DNA from: DASUBV01 sp036501025
GTDB lineage: Bacteria; Actinomycetota; Actinomycetes; Streptosporangiales; Streptosporangiaceae
Reading direction: 5' to 3'
DNA length: 64,000 nt
Assembly (NCBI GenBank): GCA_036501025.1
Contig: DASYBB010000116.1
Span: forward strand, 3,455-67,454
This document shows, one piece after another, positions 17,640 through 26,403 of the stretch; the stretch's first letter is position 1; each line of letters starts with the position of its first letter. The translations under genes were made by a program, and so were the position numbers. The notes under the pieces are model-generated. The model saw only the letters and a program-made list of their open reading frames with translations. It was not told where the DNA came from and made no database searches.

Positions 17640-18056
17640 CTACCGGGCCCGCATCCGGTTGCTGCGGGCGTTGTGCTCGACCTCGGCCAGGCCGAGCGCC
17701 TCCAGGACGGGCGGGACGTAGTTGCCGAACCGGCCGCGCAGCCCCTTCTTCATCCCGTACCAGCCGCCGACCGGGTTGCCGGGGTCGCGGCCCCAGGCCT
17801 CGACGGTGCCGTCGGCGGCGGGCTTCTGCTCATCGGCGTTGCCCAGCGGGACCCAGTCGCCCCGCTCCTTGAGCATCGCGTGCAGGTCCTCGATGCAGCG
17901 CAGCTGATAGCGCAGCTGGGTGGTGCCGACCTGGACGACCAGGGCGGGCGGGTCGGCGGCGTCGTCCCGCCACGCCTCGAAGTCTGACCTGCCGGGCGGC
18001 GTGGCCAGGATCCACGGATCCGCCGCGGTCCCCGCGCCGGCGGTGGTGTCGGTCAT
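17640..18056 (-). CDS. Conserved hypothetical protein (DUF6855-like)
   Basis: 138 residues, soluble. 'DPWILATPPGRSDFEAWRDD' and 'LQVGTTQLRYQLRCIEDLHA'-type segments (seen here as 'VVQVGTTQLRYQLRCIEDLH') with 'GGWYGMKKGLRGRFGNYVPP' match a small actinobacterial family I associate with DUF6855. Function unknown. ATG at 18056 is preceded by GAGGAGGGGAG; the upstream extension in the same frame lacks family similarity. Divergent from the WYL-type regulator, which may control it. Confidence 0.6.
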   Translation of the reverse strand: MTDTTAGAGTAADPWILATPPGRSDFEAWRDDAADPPALVVQVGTTQLRYQLRCIEDLHAMLKERGDWVPLGNADEQKPAADGTVEAWGRDPGNPVGGWYGMKKGLRGRFGNYVPPVLEALGLAEVEHNARSNRMRAR

Positions 18057-18155
18057 CGCGCTGCTCCCCTCCTCGCAGACGGTGCTCACTGACCAGGCCA
18101 TTGTGGCAGCCGATACACGACATCACGTGTCAGGTTTCCGGGCTAATCTGGGCTC

Positions 18156-18689
18156 ATGCGCGCCAGCCGGCTCGTCGCCCTGCTGAGCCTGCTGCAGGCC
18201 CGCGGCCAGATGAGCGCCCCGCAGCTCGCCGCCGAGCTGGAGGTGTCGCCGCGCACGATCCTGCGCGACATCGAGGCGCTGTCGTCGGCGGGCATCCCGG
18301 TCTACGCGGTCCGCGGCCGGGACGGGGGGTTCGCGCTGCTGGACGGGTTCGCCGCCGAGCTGCCCGCGGCCCGGTACGCGCCGCGGCGGCCGGCTCCCGG
18401 CCGGGTCGAGCGCGCCCGCATCCGCCTGTCGCCGCGCGGCCGCCGGCTCGCCGCCCTGACCGGGCGCCCGGCCGGCCTGCGAATCCGGCGCAGCGGCCGC
18501 CCGGAGGCCGGCGGCCGGGACTGGGTGCAGGCGTGGATCCGGGTCGAGTCGGCCGAGGCCACGGTGCTGGACCTGCTCGCCCTCGGCCCCGACGCCGAGG
18601 TCATCGGCCCGCCCGGCCTGCGCGCCGCGGTCGCCCGGGCCGCCACCCAGATCGCCGAGCTCAACGCGGCCCGGCCGGCGGACACTTAG
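18156..18689 (+). CDS. HTH_11/WYL-type transcriptional regulator, short form
   Basis: 177 residues. The N-terminus 'SRLVALLSLLQARGQMSAPQ' with 'LEVSPRTILRDIEALSSAGI' and 'GRDGGFALLDGF' is the DeoR-like HTH_11 that opens WYL regulators. The C-terminal part keeps 'ARIRLSPRGRRLAAL' but is shorter than the usual 300-plus residues, so the WYL ligand domain may be reduced. Divergent from the DUF6855-like gene across 99 bp, the probable target promoter. Confidence 0.75.
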   Translation: MRASRLVALLSLLQARGQMSAPQLAAELEVSPRTILRDIEALSSAGIPVYAVRGRDGGFALLDGFAAELPAARYAPRRPAPGRVERARIRLSPRGRRLAALTGRPAGLRIRRSGRPEAGGRDWVQAWIRVESAEATVLDLLALGPDAEVIGPPGLRAAVARAATQIAELNAARPADT

Positions 18690-18714
18690 TCGCGTGGTAC
18701 CGGCACCGGCCCGA

Positions 18715-20211
18715 TCAGGGCGCCATGCCCTCGTCAACCCAGCGCGCGAAGGCGGCGGTCCGCTCGGGCGGCCACGCGCCGTCGCAGGGCATGGTGCCGG
18801 CCTGAAGGCGGGCGAGGATCTCGGGGGCGTGGGTCGTGACGTCGTCGCGGGACCACAGGTCGAAGGCGAACCGCATGGAGCGGCGGTCGACCTCGCGGAA
18901 CATGGTCTTGACGTGCGCGGCGAAGCTGGGGGTCTCGCCGGCGGCGGGCAGCGTGACCGGCACGTCGGCGGCGGGCGCGGGGCTGACCGCGGAGACGCGG
19001 CTGCCGGGCGGGCCGGCCGCGGTCTGCCAGCCCCAGCTGGGCATCGGCATGTGCTGCGGCGGCCGGGAGTCGGCCTGGGAGTTCTCCACTGCCAGCCGCG
19101 AGCCCCATTCGATGTAGGAGCCGAACGCGGCGCGGAACTCGGGATCGTTGGGCAGGCCGGCCTCGGCGGCGGCCGTGGTCAGCAGGCTCACCCACCGTGC
19201 CCGGTGCTCGTCGTCGATGTGCCTGCCCACGTGCTGGGAGATCATCCGGGGGTAGCCGCCGTAGCTGCCGCTGTACCGGGCCGGGCCGCCGAACACCTCG
19301 CCCAGCCACGCCGCGACCCGCTGCGGATGATCGGGTGACATGCCCGCGAACAGCGGCCCGAGCAGGTCGTCGGCCGGGACGTGCTTCTCGTAGAACAGGC
19401 GCGTCATCCGCAGCAGCGCCGGGTACCCGCCGAGCCACTCGTAGACCGTGGGCTGGTCGGGCCGCGGCGGGTCGTGGAACTCGACGTACCAGTGCATGCC
19501 CGAGCAGAAGGGCTTGTTCTGCGAGTGGCCGCACCGGCACAGCGCGCAGTGCTCCTCCGAGGCGCCCTGCGCCCGCGGGATCGGCTGCCCGCCGCCGTCG
19601 AGGACGTCGATCCCGCCGGTCAGCCGGTAGGGGCCGTCGGCCGTGATCATGATGCTGGCCGGGCGGGTCCCGTCCCAGTCCGCCTGCGCGCGGGCCTCGA
19701 TGTCGTCGTCGATCCCGAACGACAGCGCCCCGGACGGGCAGTCGCGCACCGCCCGGATGATCTCGTCCATGCGCCCGCCGCTCGGGGTGACGAACGGCTC
19801 GCCGCCGGCGTGGAAGACCCCGGGCAGCCGGTCGCTGCAGTAGCCGGAATGCTGGCAGATCCCCCGGTTGTCGAAGATGGTGACCTGCTGGCCGTGGTAG
19901 GTGTCGCGCCGGTCGGGAACCCGGTCCGGGCTCTTGGCGTCGTCGAACCCGGCCCGGATGCAGGCCGCGTCGCAGGCGGGCTTGGACGCTGACTGGCCGC
20001 ACCGGCACAGCGCGGTCTTCCCGGCGTGGTCCACCTCCGCCCCGAGGTGGTCGGTGATGGTCACCGGGCCGAGCACCAGGTTCGGCCCGTTGCGGATGAC
20101 GACCACCGCGGGCCGCTCCGGCGCGGCCGCGTCGCTGCGCAGCCAGGCGGTGACGCTGTCCGGCCAGCCCGCGGCCTGGCCGGCAGCGGCGATCTCGGCG
20201 AGGTCGGCCAT
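18715..20211 (-). CDS. Multidomain Fe-S/haem protein: CDGSH - Fer4_19 - CDGSH - truncated globin
   Basis: 498 residues. Residues about 60-90 carry a CDGSH-like site 'CRCGQSASKPACDAACIRAG' in which the last ligand His is replaced by Cys. A divergent 4Fe-4S (Fer4_19/DUF1271) segment follows with 'GICQHSGYCSDRLPGVF' and 'VRDCPSGALSFGI'. A second CDGSH site 'CRCGHSQNKPFCSGMHW' keeps the His. Residues about 260-390 resemble a group II truncated globin ('VYEWLGGYPALLRMTRLFYE', 'VFGGPARYSGSYGGYP', 'ISQHVGRHIDDEHRARWV'). A C-terminal 100 residues are unassigned. Probably a redox or NO/O2-related protein in the cytosol. Confidence 0.8.
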   Translation of the reverse strand: MADLAEIAAAGQAAGWPDSVTAWLRSDAAAPERPAVVVIRNGPNLVLGPVTITDHLGAEVDHAGKTALCRCGQSASKPACDAACIRAGFDDAKSPDRVPDRRDTYHGQQVTIFDNRGICQHSGYCSDRLPGVFHAGGEPFVTPSGGRMDEIIRAVRDCPSGALSFGIDDDIEARAQADWDGTRPASIMITADGPYRLTGGIDVLDGGGQPIPRAQGASEEHCALCRCGHSQNKPFCSGMHWYVEFHDPPRPDQPTVYEWLGGYPALLRMTRLFYEKHVPADDLLGPLFAGMSPDHPQRVAAWLGEVFGGPARYSGSYGGYPRMISQHVGRHIDDEHRARWVSLLTTAAAEAGLPNDPEFRAAFGSYIEWGSRLAVENSQADSRPPQHMPMPSWGWQTAAGPPGSRVSAVSPAPAADVPVTLPAAGETPSFAAHVKTMFREVDRRSMRFAFDLWSRDDVTTHAPEILARLQAGTMPCDGAWPPERTAAFARWVDEGMAP

Positions 20212-20433
20212 GGGTATCGGCTCCTTCGGTGCCTGTCAGCGGGCGGTTCGGAGCGCCACCGTACTCCCCGGTGCCTGCCAGCGCCGTGTCACGGGCGCTG
20301 CGCCCTCAGCGCTCGCCCCGGAAAGCGAGGCACGTGCGCGACGCTACCGGCGGCGTCCCGCCGGCAGCGCGCAACGCGCCGGGCCTGGTGATCACCGGGA
20401 CTTGCGGGCCGGGACGGGCGGACGCCGCTCGGC

Positions 20434-20901
20434 GTGGCCGCCGAGCCCCTCAGGGTTCAGCTGGAGACGTTCCTCGATGAGCACCGGGCCGCGCTGCACG
20501 CGTGCCTCGACGGCCTGACCGAGGAACAGGCCCGGCGCTCGCTCGTCCCGTCCCGCACGACGCTGCTGGGCCTGGTCAAGCACGTGACGTACGGGGAAAG
20601 GGTGTGGTTCGGCGAAGCTGTCACCGGGCGCCCGCGGCAGGAGCTCGGGCTCCCGCCAGCGGCCGGCGACGCGTTCATCCTCACCCCCGACGACACCATC
20701 GAGTCGATCCGCCGCGCACACGGCGAGGCGTGCGCGGCCTCCCGCCGGGCCGCGGCCGGCCTCGGCCTGGATGACGTCCTCCGCGGGCACCGCTTCGGGC
20801 CGCTGCCCCTGCGCTGGGTCTATCTGCACGTCCTCCGCGAGCTCGCCCAGCACTGCGGCCACGCCGACATCCTCCGAGAGCAGATCCTGAGCGCGGGGTA
20901 G
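20434..20901 (+). CDS. DinB-fold protein (DUF664)
   Basis: 155 residues. 'RSLVPSRTTLLGLVKHVTYG' supplies the first metal His, and 'HVLRELAQHCGHADILREQI' the HxxxH pair of the four-helix DinB/DUF664 family. In actinobacteria this fold includes mycothiol-dependent transferases and isomerases; the specific reaction is unknown. GTG at 20434 is the first start that fits the family. The 222 bp upstream hold only a short direct repeat (CGGTGCCTG) and no gene. Confidence 0.8.
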   Translation: MAAEPLRVQLETFLDEHRAALHACLDGLTEEQARRSLVPSRTTLLGLVKHVTYGERVWFGEAVTGRPRQELGLPPAAGDAFILTPDDTIESIRRAHGEACAASRRAAAGLGLDDVLRGHRFGPLPLRWVYLHVLRELAQHCGHADILREQILSAG

Positions 20902-20944
20902 AGGGAGAGCAGTGCTGGTGCTGTCATGCGCCGCGCCGGCCTGC

Positions 20945-21670
20945 TCACGCCCCCGGCGGCGCGGCCGCCGCCGCGATGCTGGCCTCGGTGGCCGCCTTGT
21001 CGAGGCCGAGCCCCGTGAGGGCGCCGGAGCCGCCCTCGAGCTCGAGCAGGGCCAGCAGGATGTGCTCGGTGCCGACGTAGCTGTGCCCCAGCCGCAGGGC
21101 CTCGCGGAAGGTGAGCTCCAGGGCCTTCTTGGCCTGCGCGTCGAACGGGATGAGCGCGGGAACCACGGCGGCCGCACCGGGCAGCGCGGCCGCCACCGTC
21201 CGCCGGATGGTGTCCGGCATGACGCCCTGCTCCTGGATGGCCGTCATGGCCAGCCCGTCGGGCTGGCTCAGCAGCCCCAGGATCAGGTGCGGCGTCCCGA
21301 TCTCGGCGTGGCTGCCGGCCCGGGCTTCCTCCTGGGCCGACACGATGACGTTCCTGGCCAGCCGGGTGTACCGGCTGAACCCGTCGCTGGCGTTCAGGTC
21401 GGCCGCCTCGCCGGGCGCCTTGGGCACGAACCGCTTGCGGGCCGCCTGCTTGGTGACGCCCATGCTCGCGCCGATCTCGGTCCACGACGCGCCCGACCGG
21501 CGGGCCTGGTCGACGAAGTGGCCGATGAGGTGGTCGGCGATGTCGCCGAGGTGGTCCGCCGCGAGCACGGCGTCCGAGAGCCGGTCGAGGGCATCGGCGT
21601 GCACCTTCGTGATCGCGTCGATGAGGTCGTCGAGCCGGACTGCGCCGGCCATCTGAACGGGTTGAGTCAT
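20945..21670 (-). CDS. Clp_N repeat protein with N-terminal HTH-like segment
   Basis: 241 residues. The first 80 residues contain 'VDQARRSGASWTEIGASMGV' and 'TKQAARKRFVPKAP', a sigma-like/HTH pattern common in actinobacteria. Residues about 100-235 hold two Clp_N repeats ('AEIGTPHLILGLLSQPDGLA' and 'HSYVGTEHILLALLELEGG'). No ATPase domain. This is the second stand-alone Clp_N protein in the window. Possibly a DNA-binding adaptor or a regulator that senses protein damage; that is inference. Confidence 0.75.
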   Translation of the reverse strand: MTQPVQMAGAVRLDDLIDAITKVHADALDRLSDAVLAADHLGDIADHLIGHFVDQARRSGASWTEIGASMGVTKQAARKRFVPKAPGEAADLNASDGFSRYTRLARNVIVSAQEEARAGSHAEIGTPHLILGLLSQPDGLAMTAIQEQGVMPDTIRRTVAAALPGAAAVVPALIPFDAQAKKALELTFREALRLGHSYVGTEHILLALLELEGGSGALTGLGLDKAATEASIAAAAAPPGA

Positions 21671-21746
21671 GGGACAACCTTAGGTTGTCGAACGCGAAAA
21701 CGTCAACCACAGATTGTCGCCTTCCTTGCCCGCCCGCGGGCGGGCG

Positions 21747-22886
21747 TCAGGCGTCGCGGGTCATCATCCTCCAGGCTCCGAGCACGGACCAGGCGACGAT
21801 CCAGCCGACGATCACCGAGATCATGGCCCAGGTCGGCATCGGCGGTATGCCGAGGGCTCCCCGCCCGCCGAACAGCACCCCGCCGGGGCCGGGGCCGCCG
21901 CCCCCGGCGGCCGGCGCCAGCGCCGCGGGGCGCAGCTGATCCATGGCGACGCCGACGTCGAGCCGCTGACCGTCCAGGAAGTAGGGAATCGCGGTGCGGG
22001 CCAGGATCGGGGTGACGATGATCTCGAGCCCGATCAGCAGGATGGCCGACAGCGTGCGCTGCCCGGTGAGCGAGCCCAGCCCGAGCCCGACCAGGAACCC
22101 GATGCCGACCTCGAGCTCGAGCCACAGCCCGATCTTGAACATCTCGTTGGCGGCCGGATTGAACTGGGCGTCCTCAGCCGAGGTGTACTGGGTGTACTCG
22201 GTGCCGATGTCGCCGGGCCTCGCCGGGCTCACCGGGCCGGAGCCGGGAGCGGCCGGGCCGCCGGAGAACGCCTGCGCCGCCCGGGCCGGATGCCGGACGA
22301 CCCACGTCTGCAGCTGGGCCTGGTCCAGGCCCGCCGGTACCGAGATGCTGCTGTTCATGCCCACCGTGGCCGGCTGCGGGACGCCCTCGTAGGCCGTGAC
22401 CAGGCACAGCATGGTGAACGCCACGGCCACGGCCGGGCCCAGGATGGCCAGGCCGGCCGGAATCCGGGCCAGGTACAGGGCCAGGCGCGACCGGCCGGTG
22501 ATCACCAGGTAGCGGAACATGCCGTCGTTCAGGTCGGTGGTCGCGGCCGCCGCGCCGACCAGGGCCGCGACGATGAATCCGAACTCCGCGATCAGGTTCG
22601 CGATCACGGCGAACAGGCCGGGCGCCCCGGCCGGCCCGTAGCGGGCCGGGTCGAACAGGTGGAACGCCAGCCGCAGGCCCAGGATCAGTACCGTCGGCGC
22701 GATGGTCAGCACCGCGACCGTGATCATGAGGCCGCGGCGCTTGCGCAGTTCCAGGTGCCTGGTGGCGATCAGGTCCCAGGTCGGCAGGGCGGCGCCGAGG
22801 CGCCCCGCGGCCAGCGTGCGGCCGGGCCGGGCCTTCGGTCGCCTTCCGGACACCAGCGGCTCGGCCGCGGGGGCGGGGCTGGTCAC
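21747..22886 (-). CDS. ABC-2 type transporter permease
   Basis: 379 residues with about six hydrophobic segments and a large extracytoplasmic loop between helices 4 and 5 (about residues 175-245, rich in Pro/Gly/Ala). 'DLIATRHLELRKRRGLMITV' before helix 1 is typical of ABC-2 permeases of antibiotic or Na+ export type. Its first codon overlaps the last codons of the ATPase gene by 4 bp, so the pair is translationally coupled. Substrate unknown. Confidence 0.85.
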   Translation of the reverse strand: MTSPAPAAEPLVSGRRPKARPGRTLAAGRLGAALPTWDLIATRHLELRKRRGLMITVAVLTIAPTVLILGLRLAFHLFDPARYGPAGAPGLFAVIANLIAEFGFIVAALVGAAAATTDLNDGMFRYLVITGRSRLALYLARIPAGLAILGPAVAVAFTMLCLVTAYEGVPQPATVGMNSSISVPAGLDQAQLQTWVVRHPARAAQAFSGGPAAPGSGPVSPARPGDIGTEYTQYTSAEDAQFNPAANEMFKIGLWLELEVGIGFLVGLGLGSLTGQRTLSAILLIGLEIIVTPILARTAIPYFLDGQRLDVGVAMDQLRPAALAPAAGGGGPGPGGVLFGGRGALGIPPMPTWAMISVIVGWIVAWSVLGAWRMMTRDA

Positions 22887-24172
22887 GGGCTCTCTCCCAG
22901 TCGGGTGGTCACGGACAGGAACCAGTCCTCCAGCGAGGCGCGGGCCTCCTGGAGGCCGTACACCGGGATCCCCGCGCCGACCAGCCGCTGGTTGATCTCG
23001 GCGACCAGCTCGCGCGAGGCCCCCGCGGGCAGGGTGACCTCCAGCCCGGCGTCGGTCACGGAGGTGCCCGCCGCGATCCCCGCGGCGTCGATGAGGCGGG
23101 CCGCCCCGGCCGGGTCGGCGCAGTCCACCTGAACCGATGCCGTGCCCGCGCCCCGGGTCAGCTCATCGATCGGGCCCTGGCGGACGACCCGCCCGCGGTC
23201 CACGATCGCCACCGTGTCGCACGTGCGCTCGACCTCGTCGAGCAGGTGCGAGGACAGCATCACGGTCCGGCCCTCGTCGGCCAGGCTCCGGATCATCGCC
23301 CGCATCTGGTGCATCCCGGCCGGGTCGAGCCCGTTCATCGGCTCGTCCAGGATCAGCAGCTCCGGGTCCCCGATCAGGCACGAGGCCACCCCGAGGCGCT
23401 GGCGCATGCCCATCGAGTACGAGGCGACCTTGTCGTCAGCGCGCTCGGACAGGCCCACCCGCTCCAGCGACGGCCCGATCCGCTGGCGCGCGCCGCCGCC
23501 GCGGGCCGCGGCCAGCAGCCGGAGGTTGTCGCGGCCGGTCAGGTGGGGATGGAACCGGGGCTCGTCGACGATCGCCCCGACCCGGGCCTGAGCCCGGCTC
23601 CGCTCGGCCGGGACCGGGATCCCGAGCAGCGACATCGTGCCGTCGTCGGCCCGGGTCAGGCCGAGCAGCGTGCGGATGAGCGTGGTCTTGCCGGCGCCGT
23701 TGGGCCCGAGATAGCCGAACGCGGACCCCCGCGGGACGAGCAGCGCGACGTCGTTGACCGCGACGTTCGCGCCGAACCGCTTGGTCAGGCCGCGGGTCTC
23801 GACCGCCCGCCCCGGGGCCGGCCCGTCGCGGAGAGCGACGGCGCGGGCCGGGCGGGCACGCTCCTCGGCGGCCGCCAGGCGGAGGTCCTCCCCGGTGAGC
23901 CGGGGTGCGGACGGCCCGGCCGGCTCCGGCGCGCCGGCCGCGCCACCGGGCGCGGCCGTGCCCGCCGCAGGCGGGTCCCGCCGCTGCGGAAGCCAGGCTG
24001 AGTCCTTTCCCTGGTCTCCGCCGCGCCGCCGGCGGCCGAGGCGGGTAGCCCCGAAGCCCAGCCCGGCGAGCGCCAGGATCGCGAGCAGCGGCAGCCCGGG
24101 GGGCAGGCCGCCGTGCGGGGTCGGGGCGGCCGCGAGCGCCGCCGCATGCACCGAGATGCTCATGGGAAGCAA
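22883..24172 (-). CDS. ABC transporter ATP-binding protein with an N-terminal membrane segment
   Basis: About 429 residues. The ATPase begins near residue 125 ('ETRGLTKRFGANVAVNDVAL') with Walker A 'GPNGAGKTTLIR', signature 'YSMGMRQRLGVASCL' and Walker B 'LLILDEPMNGLDP', plus 'SSHLLDEVERTCD'. Ahead of it lies an unusual 120-residue extension: a hydrophobic helix 'GLPLLAILALAGLGFGATRL' and a basic then Pro/Ala-rich linker. The start may be TTG 24172 or ATG 24163. Exports an unknown substrate with the permease; the two-component genes immediately upstream probably sense it. Confidence 0.85.
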   Translation of the reverse strand: MLPMSISVHAAALAAAPTPHGGLPPGLPLLAILALAGLGFGATRLGRRRRGGDQGKDSAWLPQRRDPPAAGTAAPGGAAGAPEPAGPSAPRLTGEDLRLAAAEERARPARAVALRDGPAPGRAVETRGLTKRFGANVAVNDVALLVPRGSAFGYLGPNGAGKTTLIRTLLGLTRADDGTMSLLGIPVPAERSRAQARVGAIVDEPRFHPHLTGRDNLRLLAAARGGGARQRIGPSLERVGLSERADDKVASYSMGMRQRLGVASCLIGDPELLILDEPMNGLDPAGMHQMRAMIRSLADEGRTVMLSSHLLDEVERTCDTVAIVDRGRVVRQGPIDELTRGAGTASVQVDCADPAGAARLIDAAGIAAGTSVTDAGLEVTLPAGASRELVAEINQRLVGAGIPVYGLQEARASLEDWFLSVTTRLGESP

Positions 24173-24254
24173 TCGTGGGCGATCGATGACGCGCTGTCGT
24201 CGTGCGCGGGAACCACCTCCGCGTCATTCCCGGGACTGACGCCAGGGCGGCCGC

Positions 24255-24917
24255 TCACGTCATCGTGATGAGCCCCGACTCGTAGGCGAGGATGACCAGC
24301 TGGGTGCGGTCGCGCGCGCCGAGCTTGGTCAGGATCCGGCTCACGTGCGTCTTGGCCGTCGGCAGGCCCACGCGCAGCGCCTGGGCGAGCTCGGCGTTCG
24401 ACAGTCCCCGGGCGACCAGGCCCAGCACTTCCCGCTCGCGCTCGGTGAGGTCCGCCAGGCCCGGCGGTGTCCTGGCGCGCATCCGGGCATGGTCGGTGAA
24501 ATGCGCGATGAGCCGGCGGGTCACGGTCGGGGCCAGGAGCGCCTCGCCCGCGGCGACCGTGCGGATCGCGGCCAGCAGCTCGTCGAGCGGGCGGCTCTTG
24601 AGCGCGAAGCCGCTGGCTCCCGCCTGCAGCGCCTCGAAGACGTACTCATCGAGGTCGAAGGTCGTGAGGATGAGGACCCGGGGCGCGCCCGCGCCCCGGT
24701 CGCCCATGATCTGCCGGGTCGCCTCGATCCCGTCCATCACCGGCATCCGGACGTCCATGACGACGACGTCCGGCGACAGGCGCGCCGCGAGCTCGACCGC
24801 CTGCCGGCCGTCGGCGGCCGCGCCGACGGCTTCCAGGTCGTCCTCGGCGTCGATGAGCGAGGAGAACGCGGTGCGCAGCAGCGCCTGGTCGTCGACGACG
24901 AGGACGCTGGTCGTCAC
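24255..24917 (-). CDS. NarL/FixJ-type response regulator
   Basis: 220 residues. Receiver domain with the phospho-acceptor in 'DVVVMDVRMPVMDGIEATRQ', the conserved Thr in 'LILTTFD' and Lys in 'GFALKSRP'; LuxR-type HTH at the C-terminus ('LTEREREVLGLVARGLSNAE', 'TAKTHVSRILTKLGARDR'). Its start overlaps the kinase stop by 4 bp. Likely controls the adjacent ABC-2 exporter, a very common actinobacterial arrangement. Confidence 0.9.
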   Translation of the reverse strand: MTTSVLVVDDQALLRTAFSSLIDAEDDLEAVGAAADGRQAVELAARLSPDVVVMDVRMPVMDGIEATRQIMGDRGAGAPRVLILTTFDLDEYVFEALQAGASGFALKSRPLDELLAAIRTVAAGEALLAPTVTRRLIAHFTDHARMRARTPPGLADLTEREREVLGLVARGLSNAELAQALRVGLPTAKTHVSRILTKLGARDRTQLVILAYESGLITMT

Positions 24918-26137
24918 ACCGTCGCCTCGACCGGGACCTCGGCGAGGACGTGAAAGCCGCCGCCGGCGAGCGGCCCGGCCACGAGCCAGCCGCCGAACGC
25001 CCCGATCCGCTCGCGCATGCCGACGATCCCGTGGCCCGTGCCCGTGATGACCGGCCGCGCCCCGGTGCCCGCCGGGCGGACGGGCGGCCCGCCGTCATCG
25101 CGGACCTCGATCCGGATCTCCGTGGCCGAGACCGCGACGTCGACCGTCGCGCGGGCTCCCGGCGCATGCCGGACGACGTTGGTGAGCGCCTCCTGGACGA
25201 CCCGGTAGACGGTCAGCTCGAGCGCCGGGGAGAGGTGACCGTCGGTGCCCGATGCTCGCAGCTCGACGTGCGTCCCGGAGGCGTGCACCGTGTCGGCCAG
25301 CTCCTTGAGGTCGACGAGCCCGGGCGCCGGGGCCAGCGCGGCCGTCTCGGCCTCCTCCCCGCGCAGCAGCCCGAGCGCCACCCGCAGCTCGTCCTGGGCG
25401 GTCCGGCCGATCATCTCGATCGACTCGAGCGCGGTCCGGGCCTCCTCCGGGCGCTTCTCCATCAGGCGCCTGCCCACCCCGGCCTGGACGGTGATCACCG
25501 TCAGGGTGTGGGCGATGACGTCGTGCAGCTCGCGTGCGATGCGCACCCGCTCCTCCCGGACCCCCTGGCGGGCGCGCTCCGCCTCGGCCGCCCGCTCGCG
25601 CTCGGCCTGCTCGGCCAGCCCCGCCACGTAACGCCGGCGCGCGGCCACGCTGTCGCCGATGAACCACGCCGCCGCCAGCGGCAGGAGACCCACCACGCCC
25701 TCGGCGGCGAGCGGGGCGATGCCCCGCGTGATCCCGGCGAACGCCAGCGCCCCGCCGAGAGCCGTCGCCGCGGCCACCACCGCGCGGATTGACGACCGGC
25801 GCGGAAGGCCAGCGGCGACGATGTACGCGGCCACGCCGAGTATCAGGCTCAGCCCCAGCGACGAGCTGCCCGACCCCATCGACACGACGGCCAGGGCGGT
25901 GGCCAGCCCGAGGACCGGAAGCGGCCATCGCCGGCCGAGCGCCGCCAGCGGGACGCACGGCAGGAGCGCCAGGTCGAGCCCCGGCCCCTGTGCATGCGCC
26001 GTGAGACGGAACAGCAGGGCGATCAGGGTCAGGCAGGCAATCACGGCCAGCCCGGCGAGCCCGAGCCGGTGACGCTCGATGGTGGTCAGCAGCGCCGGCG
26101 GTCGCGGCGGCCCCGCGGCCGAGGAATTCGTCGACAC
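24914..26137 (-). CDS. Sensor histidine kinase (HisKA_3 / NarX-like)
   Basis: 407 residues. About five or six hydrophobic helices (residues 20-165) form the sensor, followed by a coiled-coil of Glu/Arg-rich sequence and the dimerisation/phospho-acceptor box 'ARELHDVIAHTLTVITVQAG' with His as the phosphorylated residue. The HATPase has 'VVQEALTNVVRHAPGA', 'VRDDGGP' and 'GHGIVGMRERIGAFGG'. Partner of the overlapping response regulator. Confidence 0.9.
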   Translation of the reverse strand: MSTNSSAAGPPRPPALLTTIERHRLGLAGLAVIACLTLIALLFRLTAHAQGPGLDLALLPCVPLAALGRRWPLPVLGLATALAVVSMGSGSSSLGLSLILGVAAYIVAAGLPRRSSIRAVVAAATALGGALAFAGITRGIAPLAAEGVVGLLPLAAAWFIGDSVAARRRYVAGLAEQAERERAAEAERARQGVREERVRIARELHDVIAHTLTVITVQAGVGRRLMEKRPEEARTALESIEMIGRTAQDELRVALGLLRGEEAETAALAPAPGLVDLKELADTVHASGTHVELRASGTDGHLSPALELTVYRVVQEALTNVVRHAPGARATVDVAVSATEIRIEVRDDGGPPVRPAGTGARPVITGTGHGIVGMRERIGAFGGWLVAGPLAGGGFHVLAEVPVEATV

Positions 26138-26295
26138 CTAACCGACCGTAGCGAGCACGCCGCGCCTTTGCATCAGCCCTGAGGATGACGCGGCACCCGG
26201 CCGTTATCCCCTTCGTGAGGCGGGTTCTTGATCCCGCACTCCCGATCGCCGGCGCGGCCGCCGACCGCGGCCCGATCCCGGTTAGCTTCGAAGCG

Positions 26296-26339
26296 CCCGG
26301 AAAGCCGGGGCGGGACAAAGCCGCCGCCGGCTTTCCGGG
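26296..26339 (-). terminator. Strong inverted repeat, candidate terminator of the monooxygenase gene
   Basis: A 13-bp perfect stem, CCCGGAAAGCCGG (26296-26308) and its complement (26327-26339), encloses an 18-nt loop. It lies 65 bp beyond the stop of the Rox-like gene (26404) in the 266-bp gap before the histidine-kinase start. No long U-run follows, as is usual in high-GC actinomycetes. The rest of this gap shows no gene. Confidence 0.5.
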
Positions 26340-26403
26340 ATAGGCGGAGTTTCTCGGCGTTCCCCGGGAATCAGCCGCCGCCGGGCAGCATGACCTCGCG
26401 CGG

